Positions 1 to 9,238 are shown, counted from the stretch's first letter. The stretch: 11,382 nucleotides of DNA from Irineochytrium annulatum (GCA_027600665.1 JADGJL010000979.1:1-11382), one strand, 5' to 3'. Notes: a model not told the origin generated them from the letters alone. Program-made: numbers and translations.

Positions 1-584
1 GCCCACCACCTCGTCGCCTCGTCGCGCCATCACGACGGCGGACCGGTGGCCTCGCTGGCTTTGGGTGGGATTTTAGCTTTTGACTTTGGGACTGCGGTTG
101 TTTGCAGTGATGGGCGCGCATGGAGTGGATTTCAGGTCGCGGTTCACTTTGTTTTTTGTTTCGTGGTCGTCGAGTATTTTGAAGTCTCTCAAGTATCCCT
201 GCAATGCTGGAGATGCTGGAGGTCGATCTTGTTCGTCCTGGAAGGGCGGCGGTTCAAGGACGATGTGTGAGGTTCCAAAAATTCACAGTACAATAATTAA
301 GTCTTTTTTTGGACTTCGCGATAAAGCCATACAAGCAACCATCGCTGAGCACCTGCTGGTTGATGCGCAATCAACCTTCTTCTCCTATCAGTTAAACTAT
401 GCAACAAGCTAGTTGAAATGCGCTTTCAAAGTCACGCGTTACTATATTTATAGAAGAAGCTCGTTGCATCGTAATGTTCATGCAGAAACGAAGCGGTACT
501 GAAAGCACGGTACTGAAAGGCTGTAGAAAGTACGCGCGGAATAGAATGTAGAAATATATGAGGCCTTGTGGTCGTCACTTCCAT
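1..584. other. Region without an assignable gene
   Basis: I recognise no protein family here on either strand. The plus strand is open in frame 1 from the left edge to position 270, and another plus frame is open from about 80 to 412, but neither translation looks like a known domain. The minus strand has an open stretch, roughly 270 down to 75, with a balanced acidic and basic composition and an ATG at 28-30 that could begin a gene leaving the window to the left. From about 270 to 584 the sequence is AT-richer and looks like spacer; it holds the 3' flank of the minus-strand HEAT-cyclophilin gene that ends at 585. Confidence 0.4.
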
Positions 585-2247
585 CTACGCAACCACCTTC
601 GCGGACAGGACGAGGTCACCGACCTCAATGAGGTCAATGACATCCAACCCGGACACAACCTGACCAAACACGGTGTACTAAAGGAAATAGGTCAGCATAC
701 GGGAAAAAGAAATAGGCATCTACACAGACCTGTCCATCAAGGTGCGGGATAGGCACATGCGCGATAAACACCTGACACCCACCACTAGCGAACGAAGCGC
801 TCCTCGGCATCCCGACGGCGCCCCTGGTGAACAACCTCCCGTTGATCTCCGCCCTCAACGTGAACCCGTCATCGCCGTATCCGTTCCCATCCGGGTCCAA
901 GCCCTGGATGACAAAGTTGTCGACGACCCTGTGCCACGTGAGCCCATCGTACACCCCGGACCTCACGACGCCCAGGAAGCTCGCCACGTGGATGGGGGCG
1001 TCGTCCGCGTACAGCTCGATCACCATGTCGCCCTTCGTGGTGTGCAGCGCGACGCGCGCGGTGCTGGTGCCGGCGGCGGCGACGACGTTCTCGCGGTAGG
1101 GGGAGAGCTCGAGCGGGGTCGCGGGGCTGGAGGGGAGGGAGGTGACGTTGCGGGAGGTGAGGGCGGCGCGGGCGTCGTTCGTGACCTGGGTGTAGGGGTC
1201 CGAGAGGTCGGCCGTGAGGGCGGCGGTGGAGGCGTCGGCGTCGGGCGAGGCGGCAATGAGGTCGACGAGCTGTTGGCGAATATCCTTGAACTTGCGGGGG
1301 TTGGGTTCAAAGGAATTGAGGTAAGCCTGCTGAATGTAGGAGACAGGTTGAGGGGTGGGCAGGGCCGTCAGGGCGTCGACGGCCGAGGAACGGAGATAGA
1401 TCGTTGGGGCCGACAGGTAGGCGGAGATGGAGGAGAGTATCCAGTCGTTCGCGTATGGCGCCTACAAAATCAAAAATATCATCGATTAGAATAGTGACAA
1501 TACTACCGAGAAGGAGTCTGTTGCCGCACCCCAGCGAAAGCCTCAAAGACCGAGTAGACGACAATCGGGCTCGAGTCAGCCGCGCCGATCTGGAAGATCG
1601 GGTCGGCGAGGGACGAAGGAAGTTTCCCCGCAGCTAAGCAAGAACCAACGTTAGCACCCAGCACAACTTATTTTTTTTGGTTTTAGTACCACTGACCTGT
1701 CGCGGCCGCACCCCGAACATACGGCGACGGGTCCGACTTGATAGCGGTCGTCAACACGCCCACAGAGTCGTTCCCGAACGCGGCCTGGTATCCCATCAGC
1801 GCCGAGCTCCTGACGGTCGGGCTCGCGTCCGCAATGAGCCTGCCCCACAGGTCGGCAGGCGCCGTCGCGGGGAGACCGGCGGCGAGCACGGACCTAACGT
1901 GGAACGACTTGTCCGCCGCCACGGTCGTGAGGACGTTGCCCGCCAGGATCGCGGGCTGGCGAGCGATGGTGACCGTCAAGGCGGCAACGCGGACGTGCTG
2001 GGAAGGGTCCGCGAGGAGGGATTGGAGGAGGGCAGGGTTCTTGCCGGTGTAGCGGGTGGAGACGACCGGGTAGCGCACAAACTCGTCAGAATCTGTGCGT
2101 CGAGATGCAGTTCAGACCCGCAGAAGTATGCTGACAGGAAACATACCTTTGAGCAGAGTCTGCGCCAGGCTAGTAAGCCGATCGTCCGAAATAACCCTGA
2201 CGGCAAAGGCCAACGAGCGCCGGACCGTGAGCGTGTCGTTAACGAGG
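585..2247 (-). CDS. HEAT-repeat / cyclophilin-type peptidyl-prolyl isomerase fusion (5' end unresolved)
   Basis: Predicted prolyl cis-trans isomerase fused to a helical-repeat scaffold. Exons on the minus strand: 2247-2147, 2092-1697, 1633-1530, 1461-730 and 677-585 (stop 585-587); introns of 54, 63, 68 and 52 bp are all GT-AG and keep the frame, giving 474 residues. The first ~200 residues and probably more are HEAT-like helical pairs (for example PSQHVRVAALTVTIA and SPYVRGAAATAAGKL). The last ~135 residues are a cyclophilin domain with TWHRVVDNFVIQG, GGCQVFIAH and PHLDGQYTVFG. Residues equivalent to cyclophilin A Arg55, Phe60, Gln63, Gln111 and Phe113 are kept; the Trp121 position is His. 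No signal peptide is visible, but the N-terminus is missing: upstream of 2247 there is an acceptor (GTACAG) and a T-rich intron, and no frame-consistent ATG was found before the neighbouring gene at 2388. The domain order resembles HEAT-PPIase proteins of bacteria. Substrate and location are unknown. Confidence 0.85.
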
Positions 2248-2387
2248 CTGTACGATAAAAAAAGGTTAGGCCAGAAGCTCAGCAAGGAAAAAAAAAAAAA
2301 AACAGAGGTTGACCTTCACTTGAGCGAGTAGTTTCTGCTCGATCTATTAATAATTTACTGTCTTCGGCAATCCCAAATGCTCTTGTT
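2248..2387 (-). other. Probable 5' intron and leader of the HEAT-cyclophilin gene
   Basis: On the minus strand this stretch ends in a good acceptor (TTTATCGTACAG, border 2248/2247) preceded by pyrimidine-rich sequence that includes 15 T (plus-strand A tract at 2288-2302). The exon at 2247 needs two bases from an upstream exon. A donor-like GTGAAG lies at about 2318-2323 with the correct phase, giving upstream codons that read NYSLN, but that frame meets a stop near 2365 and has no ATG. A further short 5' exon, perhaps overlapping the 3' end of the gene at 2388, is therefore likely. The true start is not resolved. Confidence 0.4.
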
Positions 2388-2939
2388 CTAGTAGGACCAC
2401 ACCTCTAAGATGTATGAGACCGTTGGATGAATGCATATGGTCTGTTTGGCAACGTTAGAAAGAAGCGAACAGGTGGCAGTGCAACGAAACGTACTTGTGC
2501 TATCCAAAACACCCCACTCCTCACTATTATTGCAACCTCTCTTGAGCATACGCCGTTGGGGCCGATAGGTTGATTTGATTGACATTTCAACTCGTACTCG
2601 TTGTAGCTCAGCATGAAGTAAATCGTTGCCATTGCGCCGAAAAGTATCGTAACGGTGAGGTACTGGATCGACAAATCAGCACCATGCAATACAAATGAAT
2701 TAAGGAATTAGCAGTACCACTAGCAAGACCCTCTCCGAGACGCCGCTACCCTTTCTCCGGCTCATGCTGACGAGCAGAGCGACAGATGCGGGGAGCTGCA
2801 GTAGGAACGACCAAGTGATGTCGTATGGGTCGTAGATGTTGGCGGAGGTGGTGATGAAGCGGTGGGCAATCAGCACCAGCACAGTAATCGTCTGGAAGAC
2901 CCCCGAACAGCGCAGGATCACCTCGGTCGTCGATGTCAT
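2388..2939 (-). CDS. Small tetraspan-type integral membrane protein, unknown function
   Basis: Three coding exons on the minus strand: 2939-2718, 2662-2495 and 2441-2388 (stop 2388-2390). The introns of 55 and 53 bp (donors GTACTG and GTACGT, acceptors GATCCAG and AAACAG) are in phase 0. A donor 3 bp upstream (GTGGTA) would remove one Val. The product is about 147 residues with four hydrophobic segments: TITVLVLIAHRF, WSFLLQLPASVALLVSM, a third spanning the first exon junction (VLLV...TVTILFGAMATIYFML) and a weaker fourth (VAIIVRSGVFWIAQ onward). A ~20-residue loop with two Cys (KCQSNQPIGPNGVC) separates helices 3 and 4. I do not recognise the family; the size and four helices recall MARVEL/tetraspan-like proteins, but no diagnostic motif is visible. 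The gene is divergent from the complex I gene at 3085. The ATG at 2937-2939 is preceded in the spliced mRNA by another in-frame ATG that spans the leader intron. Confidence 0.65.
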
Positions 2940-2940
2940 C

Positions 2941-2984
2941 CTGCAAACAATCAGTCGGCTGGCCGGCGGGCCAGAATGTCTCAC
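2941..2984 (-). other. 44-bp leader intron that splits an in-frame ATG
   Basis: On the minus strand GTGAGA (2984-2979) pairs with acceptor TTTGCAG (ending 2941), with a CTGAT branch-like motif before it. Without its removal the reading upstream of ATG 2937-2939 meets a stop immediately after the leader AT. Splicing joins AT (2986-2985) to G (2940) and creates an ATG directly before the next ATG. Confidence 0.6.
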
Positions 2985-2986
2985 AT

Positions 2987-3084
2987 CTTGGCGTTCTTCA
3001 ATTAGAACCCCTCGGGGCCTGCTGTTGAGGGCGAGCTCAAGCCGTTGTCAATCTTGCGATATATTTGAAAAAACGCACGGCGCG
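2987..3084. promoter_or_regulatory. Compact divergent intergenic promoter region
   Basis: About 98 bp separates the leader exon of the minus-strand membrane-protein gene from the ATG of the plus-strand complex I gene. Both 5' leaders and core promoters must lie here or overlap the neighbouring transcript. The right half contains an AT-rich stretch (around 3057-3072). No classical TATA box or named factor site is evident to me. Confidence 0.5.
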
Positions 3085-5460
3085 ATGCATCGGGTTCTGC
3101 GAGGCCTCGCCAACGCCGGAAGACCCGCATCCCCGGCTGTAAGGCTCCAGCGGTTCAGCACGTCGCGGTCTGTTAGGGCGCAGGTTGAGGTTTTCATTGA
3201 TGGGAGACCGATCAAGGTACATATATCAAATTGCAGGGAATTGGGCCGCGTACGATGAAAGCAACCGATCCCAGTGCACTTAACTGTGCACATCCTAATA
3301 TTGCATTCCATTGGATTAGGTTGAGCAAGGCTCGGCCGTCATCCAGGCCTGCGAGCAAGCCGGCGTCGATATACCGCGATTTTGCTACCACGAGCGGCTC
3401 GCGATCGCGGGCAACTGCCGCATGTGTCTGGTCGAGGTCGAGAAGACGCCGAAGCCCGTCGCCTCCTGCGCCATGCCCGTCATGCCCGGCATGAAGATCA
3501 AGACCAACACGCCGATGGTGAAGAAGGCAAGGGAGGGCGTCATGGAGTTTCTCCTCGCAAACCACCCCCTCGACTGCCCCATCTGCGACCAGGGCGGCGA
3601 GTGTGATCTTCAGGACCAGTCCGTGCGCTACGGGTCTGATAGGAGTAGGTTCTCCGAGCCTGCTGGAAAGCGTGCGGTTGAGGACAAGGACCTGGGGCCT
3701 TTGGTGAAGACGGTAATGACGCGGTGCATCCATTGCACCCGGTGCGTCCGGTTCGCGAACGAGGTCGCCGGCGCGGTCGAGCTCGGGACATCGGGTAGAG
3801 GCAACGACATGCAGATTGGGACGTACGTTGAGAAGACCATGAATTCGGAGATGTCCGGAAATGTCATCGATCTCTGCCCCGTCGGCGCGTTGACCTCAAA
3901 GCCCTACGCCTTTTCGTCGCGTCCCTGGGAGCTGAAGAGGACGGAGTCCATCGATGTGCTCGACGCCGTTGGCAGCAACATTCGGATCGATTCCCGCGGT
4001 CTCGAGGTAATGCGCATCGTGCCCCGCTTGAACGACGATATCAACGCCGAGTGGATCTCCGACAAGACCCGGTTCGCCTATGACGGCTTAAAGCGGCAAC
4101 GGTTGACGAAGCCGCTCGTTCGCGGGCCGGACGGGTTCTACCCGGTGAGCTGGGAGGAGGCTCTGGTGACGATTGCGAAGAACTTGAAAGGCGTTAAGGG
4201 GGAGGAGATGGTGGGTGTGGCTGGCGCCTTGGCGGACGCGGAGAGCATGGTGGCGTTGAAGGACTTTATGAACCATCTTGGTTCTGAAAATCTCAGGCTG
4301 GATGGGAAGAACCTTGACAAGTTGCCGATTGAGGTCGGCGACTTCAGGTCCAAGTATGTCGTTAACTCAACCCTGAACGGCATTGAGGCTGCGGACGCGA
4401 TCCTGCTCGTCGGAACCAACCCTCGTCACGAAGCCCCTATTCTGAACACCCGCATTCGGAAGGCGTACTTGAACTCCGACGTCGAGATTGGCGTCGTTGG
4501 CCCCTCCCCGAACCTTAACTACGACTTCACACACTTTGGTGAGGGGATTGAAGGACTTGCGAAATTGTCGGATACCTCGAACGCATTCGTGAAGAAGCTG
4601 ACGTCCGCGAAGCGGCCGCTTATCCTGGTCGGCAGCGGAGTGCTGCAGAGGGATGACGCAGCGCAGGTACTTGGGTCGGTAGCTGGTCTCGTCCAGAAGC
4701 TTAAGGGCAGTGCTGAAAAGGGTTGGGAGATTTACAACTTGCTTCACAGGGTAAGCTGTGACCCGTTTTTGCTAAACAGCACATTCTTACCGAATAAATA
4801 GGCTGCTAGCTGGACCGCTGCTCTTGACATCGGCTACACGTCTGCTATTAAAATCACGAAGCCTAAATTCCTGTACCTTCTCAACGCGGATGAAATCGCG
4901 CCAGCCGATATTCCCAAGGATGCTTTTGTTGTCTACCAGGGCCACCACGGAGATCATGGCGCGTACTTTGCCGACGTCGTTCTTCCGGGATCTGCGTACA
5001 CGGAGAAGTCCGCCACCTACGTGAACACTGAGGGCCGTGCACAAGTTACCCGCGCCGCCGTCGCGCCGCCATCCGGCGCTCGGGAGGACTGGAAGATAAT
5101 TCGGGCCGTCGCTGAGGTTTCCGGCGTCATGCTACCTTACGACGACGTGTATGAGATTCGCCGCAGGATGGGCGACGTATCCCCGACTCTGGTCTCCTAC
5201 GATGCGATTGAGACCGGCAGCTTTGCAGACATCGCGATACAGGAGCTGAAGGGTAAGGGTAGTGCCAGCAGCTCTTCAGCCTTCGACCTCCCGATCAAGG
5301 ACTTTTACATGACGGACCCCATTTCCCGAGCGTCATCGACAATGGCGAAGTGCTCACAGGTGAGGTTGTATCAAATTAACCTGCAACTAACTGTGTGCTG
5401 AACTAGGCGTACACGCACGGCAAAAAGCTTGTAGATTTCCCCGCTAAGATTGCGGTGTAA
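3085..5460 (+). CDS. NDUFS1: NADH-ubiquinone oxidoreductase 75-kDa subunit, mitochondrial complex I
   Basis: Iron-sulfur subunit of the complex I peripheral arm; it passes electrons from the flavin subunit along Fe-S clusters in the mitochondrial matrix. Exons 3085-3216, 3320-4750, 4802-5359 and 5407-5460; introns of 103, 51 and 47 bp are GT-AG and in phase 0. The product is 724 residues, close to the ~727 of animal orthologues. Residues 1 to ~32 are Arg/Ser-rich without acidic residues ([11 protein letters not shown]), a typical mitochondrial presequence. The ferredoxin-like 2Fe-2S ligands are Cys66, 77, 80 and 94. HxxxCxxCxxxxxC is His126, Cys130, Cys133 and Cys139 ([18 protein letters not shown]). 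The CxxCxxC...CP 4Fe-4S set is Cys180, 183, 186 and 230. A molybdopterin-oxidoreductase-like domain follows, with motifs such as [16 protein letters not shown] and TEGRAQ. All ligand positions and spacing match the family, so a functional protein is expected. Confidence 0.97.
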
Positions 5461-5492
5461 TGCCATCTCTCGTATTGTGCTCTTTTAAATTG

Positions 5493-5498
5493 AATAAA
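5493..5498 (+). promoter_or_regulatory. AATAAA polyadenylation signal of the NDUFS1 gene
   Basis: A perfect AATAAA begins 33 bases after the NDUFS1 stop codon, in AT-rich sequence, at the distance expected for 3'-end formation. Confidence 0.6.
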
Positions 5499-5648
5499 CG
5501 TCGATATCACAGCTGAACGATGCAGTATGCAAGGATTTCCAATGTATACACTGATTTTCGGACAACAGAGTCCACCACGCATCAAGTCCTCAGAGCCTGT
5601 CCCCTTCCACGTTCTCCTACTCGACGACCTTCTCGACGACAGGGTCGG

Positions 5649-6563
5649 ATGTACTGGGATGTCGAAGAGTTCCTCGCCGAATCTCAGGTTTGGTCCGGTC
5701 CTTTCGTGATGGCGGACGCTACGCTTAACTAACAGTCGCCCATAGAAAATCCCTTGCTTCTTCGTTGTAGTTCGTTTTTAAGCTTCTCAGCTCATCTGAG
5801 CTTAAGTTTATGATAGGATGTCCCCAAGTACGGGTTTCTGGAGGGAGAAAATGAAGAAACGGTGTGTTCTTACTGAGTTAAGCATCCTAACTGACGATCA
5901 CGGCAGCTCAAGAAGAACCTGCGAATGGAGCTTCCGTTCTGGCTGGTTGAGAAACTTGCGTTGATGTGCGATGCAGCTTTCTTCTTTCACTCTATATATT
6001 TATCCATGTTCGCAGGAATATAGTAGAGATTGAAATACCGAAATGCTACCGGCCGCGGGTTAGGAACGACATCACCGCGTCTGCCATCTCCGTCAACATC
6101 TGCGACCTGTGCCCTTACTTCTTCCGCTATGGAGCAAAGATAGTCAACCTGTAGGTAACGTTGTTCTCTTTCTAGTTTATTGTCATTAACGGACACCCTG
6201 ACAGCGTGGACGACCCGGACTTGGCTCAAGTGCTGGTTCTTGTAAGTGCTCCGTTGTCCATTTCGGTTTCTGTGGTGATAAACTTTCGGTTTTTTGGGAA
6301 GGCCTTCTCCTATCGTCTTAGCCACATTGCAACTCACATCTATTCCTCGACGTTTGTCGCGCCGGCGCGGGAAGACTTCCTAAGGACGATGGACGAGTCT
6401 GAGAAAGAGAGTGAGCATCTTTGGCGGCCTCACATTCAAACTAACGTAAACAATAGTGTACAAGATAGGATACGATAGTCTAATGGCACTCCGCCGCTGG
6501 GAAAAGAATCCATGCGATGGGCGACTTAAACCCGCAGTAATCCTTAGAACGCGGAGTTTGTAA
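5649..6563 (+). CDS. PSF3: GINS complex subunit Psf3 (GINS3)
   Basis: Psf3 is one of four subunits of GINS, which with Cdc45 and Mcm2-7 forms the CMG helicase at nuclear replication forks. Eight exons: 5649-5687, 5746-5766, 5817-5861, 5907-5965, 6016-6150, 6205-6241, 6302-6410 and 6457-6563. All seven introns (58, 50, 45, 50, 54, 60, 46 bp) are GT-AG and frame-consistent. The product is 183 residues, slightly short for Psf3 (about 190-216). Family hallmarks: N-terminal MYWDVEEFLAESQKIPCFF, then DVPKYGFLEG, KKNLRMELPFWLVEKLAL and VEIEIPKCY, which parallels the ELPLWLAKGL and SVELPKIY motifs of human GINS3, then the helical region with RTMDESEKE and LMALRRWEK. The ATG at 5649 was chosen because family members begin just before this YWD/FL motif; an in-frame ATG at 5520 would add 43 uncharacteristic residues. 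The second exon codes for only 7 residues. Confidence 0.93.
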
Positions 6564-6687
6564 TGTAGTTAATTTCGATTTCGCATTCGGTATCAGTGTG
6601 CCTTGCCTTTAGACACGAGTGGCGGAGTTTGAGTTGCCGCGAACGAGTTGAACATAGCATCCATTCCCGCGACCACACTTCACCGCG

Positions 6688-9238
6688 ATGGGCGAGATCC
6701 GTAGAACGTCAACCGTTACGTCCAGCATGACCAACATCGCCACTCCCTCCGGCGCTTCCTCCACCAAGACGTCACAGGATTCGCTCAACGCTGACAAGAC
6801 GTGGGAGGTCACCCAAAAGCGAACGTTCACGGTACGGGCCACCTTTCTCCTTCAGCGATCATCCTGATCGCGAGATAATGACCTTGCCACCCTGCTCAGA
6901 ATTGGGTGAACAACCATCTAAAATCGAAGGGCCATGGACCGACCTTTATGATGACGCCTGAGACGTTTGCGAGCGACCTTGCGTCCGGCGAGAGGCTCAT
7001 CGTGCTCCTTGAGGCCATATCGGGGGAGAACGCCTCGTTGGGGAAGTACAACAAGAACCCAAGGATGAGGATTCAACGGGTTGAGAATGTCAACAAAGCT
7101 TTGGATTATATCAAAAAGCGTGGAGTCGGGCTTACTAACATCGGAGCCGAAGGTTCGTTTAGTTATTTTTTTTGGACATTCGTTCTTTGATTTTTACCCT
7201 TCCTCTGCAGACATCGTTGATGAAAACGTGAAGTTGCACCTCGGCTTGATTTGGTCGCTCATTCTGAGATTCGACATTAGTGAGATTAGCGAGGAGGGCT
7301 TGAGCGCGAAGGAGGGCCTACTGCTTTGGTGCCAGCGTCGAACAACACCATACGCTGCAGATTTTCATGTTAGCATCTTATTAAAGGAGCTCGCCTTAGG
7401 TACATTGAACTTATCGGCTTTGCAGATCAAGGACTTCCACACTTCGTGGACTGACGGGCTCGCTCTGTGCGGATTAATTCACCGCCACCGCCCGGATCTG
7501 CTCGACTACTATTCCCTCGACAAGTCGCAGCGTCGCGAGAACACGAAGCTGGCCATGGACATCGCCGAGTCGCAGCTGGGCATCCCGAAGCTGATGGAGG
7601 TGGAGGACCTCGTGGACATTATCAAGCCGGACGAGCGCTCCGTCATCACCTACATTTCGCAGTTCTACCACGCGTTTTCGGCCCTCGAGAAGGTCGGGGT
7701 CGCTGGGCGGAGGATCGGCCAGTTTGGGCAGATTCTTCTGGGCTCGTGGGAGATGCAGAACGACTACGAGAAACGGGTCGCGCACCTGTTGGCCAACATT
7801 CAGTCGATGCTCCGCACGTGGAGCTCGACAAACGCTGAAAACTACAAGGAGGCGCGCTCGCAGTTGACGGACCTGGAGAAGTACAAAATAACCGTTAAGC
7901 GGGAGTGGATTGTGTACGTTGGGTGATTTGGCCCCGAGAATAGCCGTTAACGGCAATGCAGGGAGAAGCGGGAGTTGGACTCACTGCTTAGCAATATTCT
8001 CACGAAGCTGAAGACGTATCATTTGGCGGCTTACGTGCCTCCGGAAGGCTCCAAGCCTGCGGTTTGTGCACAACGTTCCATTCAATCCTTGCTAATTGCC
8101 ACCCAGGACGTAGCGGCTGCCTGGGAGTCGCTGGTTGCGGCGGAGGCTCAGCGAAAGCAGGATCTTTCCTCCCTGATTCGCCAGACGCGTGATAGGATGC
8201 GAAAGGAGTTTGCGGCGGTCGTGAACGGCTTGAACGACAAGTTAAAGGACATTTCTCACCAGCTGGCGAACATCGACGGCGAAAATGAATTGGAGTCTCA
8301 AGTGACGATTGTAAAGACTTTAATGTCGTCGTTGGATTCGCTTAAGCCTGGACTTACGGTGCTAAATGAGTCGATTTTTGGCATTTTTTAACGATGCGCT
8401 TAGGAAGCTGAATCGAAGAGCAATGCCTGCGCGGAGGCTAATATCACCGACAATCAATACACTATTCTCACCTTTGAGGATATATCCTTTGACTTTACGT
8501 AAGGATCTACTTTTTTTAATGATTTTGTTTGTATTTTGCACAATCCCTCATACACAGTTGTTTCAGCTTGTTGTCGCAAAGCGTTACGAAAAAGATCGCG
8601 TTCCTCGAGAATCAAATCATTGCTCGAAGCGTTTCGAACGTCACCGCCGCCCAGTTAGAGGAGTGGACGGAGACTTTTAAGCACTTCGACAAGGATAACG
8701 CGAACTGGTGAGTATCAAGACCCTTGAGGCCTTTACCCTTGCCTTGACCTTTAACTGCTGCTAGTTTGAGCGAGGATCAGTTCCGGGGAGCACTACAGGC
8801 GCTCGGAGTTGTCACGAATGATGCGGACTTCCAACGCACCTTCAAATCGTTGGCTACCGAGGGCCTCGTACACTTCCAGCCTTTCATGGAACATGTTAAG
8901 CAAAGCACGGAGGACCGCACGTAAGTCTAGGAGGTGCTACCCTGTGCATGCTTTACCTCATACTTCTTGTATTTATAAGGACGGCGGCTGACTGCGTCGC
9001 GGCGTTCCAAAACTTATCCGTCGACAAAGACTTTATTACCGAGGGCGATTTGATTCGTAAGTTATCGGTCTTTGTTTTCCTGTCTTTCCTACGCTGCCTT
9101 CTGCTGTGAATGTCCCTCTGATGTGTAAAAATAGGTGGGGGCGTGCCCATGGCAGTGGTTTCCTATTTTAAGCAGAGGATGCCGCTCTCCGGGGAGGGAA
9201 TGGATTACAAGACTTTCGTCCACAAGGTTTTCGAGTAG
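6688..9238 (+). CDS. ain1: Alpha-actinin (Ain1-type), actin cross-linking protein
   Basis: Cross-links actin filaments as an antiparallel dimer; in fission yeast Ain1 acts in the cytokinetic ring. Exons 6688-6831, 6900-7152, 7211-7368, 7426-7913, 7962-8061, 8107-8358, 8404-8498, 8558-8707, 8765-8920, 8980-9056 and 9135-9238; ten GT-AG introns of 45-78 bp. The product is about 658 residues (S. pombe Ain1 is about 620). Order: a Ser/Thr-rich head (1-40), CH1 from KTWEVTQKRTFTNWVNNHL, CH2 from about residue 165 (GLLLWCQRRT, DFHTSWTDGLALCGLIHRHR, ITYISQFYHAFSA), a short rod of about 210 residues with room for one or two spectrin repeats instead of the four of animals, then a calmodulin-like EF-hand domain. 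The first EF loop is DKDNANCLSEDQ with Gln, not Glu, at position 12; the last EF region (NLSVDKDFITEGDL) also lacks calcium ligands, so calcium control is doubtful. Exon 8 may instead begin at 8567 (three residues fewer). Confidence 0.93.

Noticed and set aside
742..1494. Plus-strand open frame of 250 codons over the HEAT-cyclophilin gene
   Set aside because: It is antisense to GC-rich coding sequence, is Gly/Val/Arg-rich with low complexity, and has no domain. The minus strand carries conserved cyclophilin motifs.
1677..2258. Plus-strand open frame of 193 codons
   Set aside because: It is the antisense shadow of the HEAT-repeat exons; it is Arg/Gly-rich without family resemblance and crosses the minus-strand splice sites.
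2288..2302. A15 tract as a possible retroposon tail
   Set aside because: On the minus strand it is a T tract inside a predicted intron upstream of an acceptor, and no target-site duplication or element body is visible.
3212..3733. Minus-strand open frame of 173 codons inside NDUFS1
   Set aside because: It is antisense to the Fe-S-binding region of NDUFS1, whose ligands and spacing are fully conserved on the plus strand.
5987..6337. Minus-strand open frame of 116 codons opposite PSF3
   Set aside because: It runs across PSF3 exons and introns that form a conserved GINS3 protein on the plus strand, and it has no domain of its own.
7474..7956. Minus-strand open frame of 160 codons inside alpha-actinin
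   Set aside because: It is antisense to the CH2 and rod exons, with no recognisable protein.
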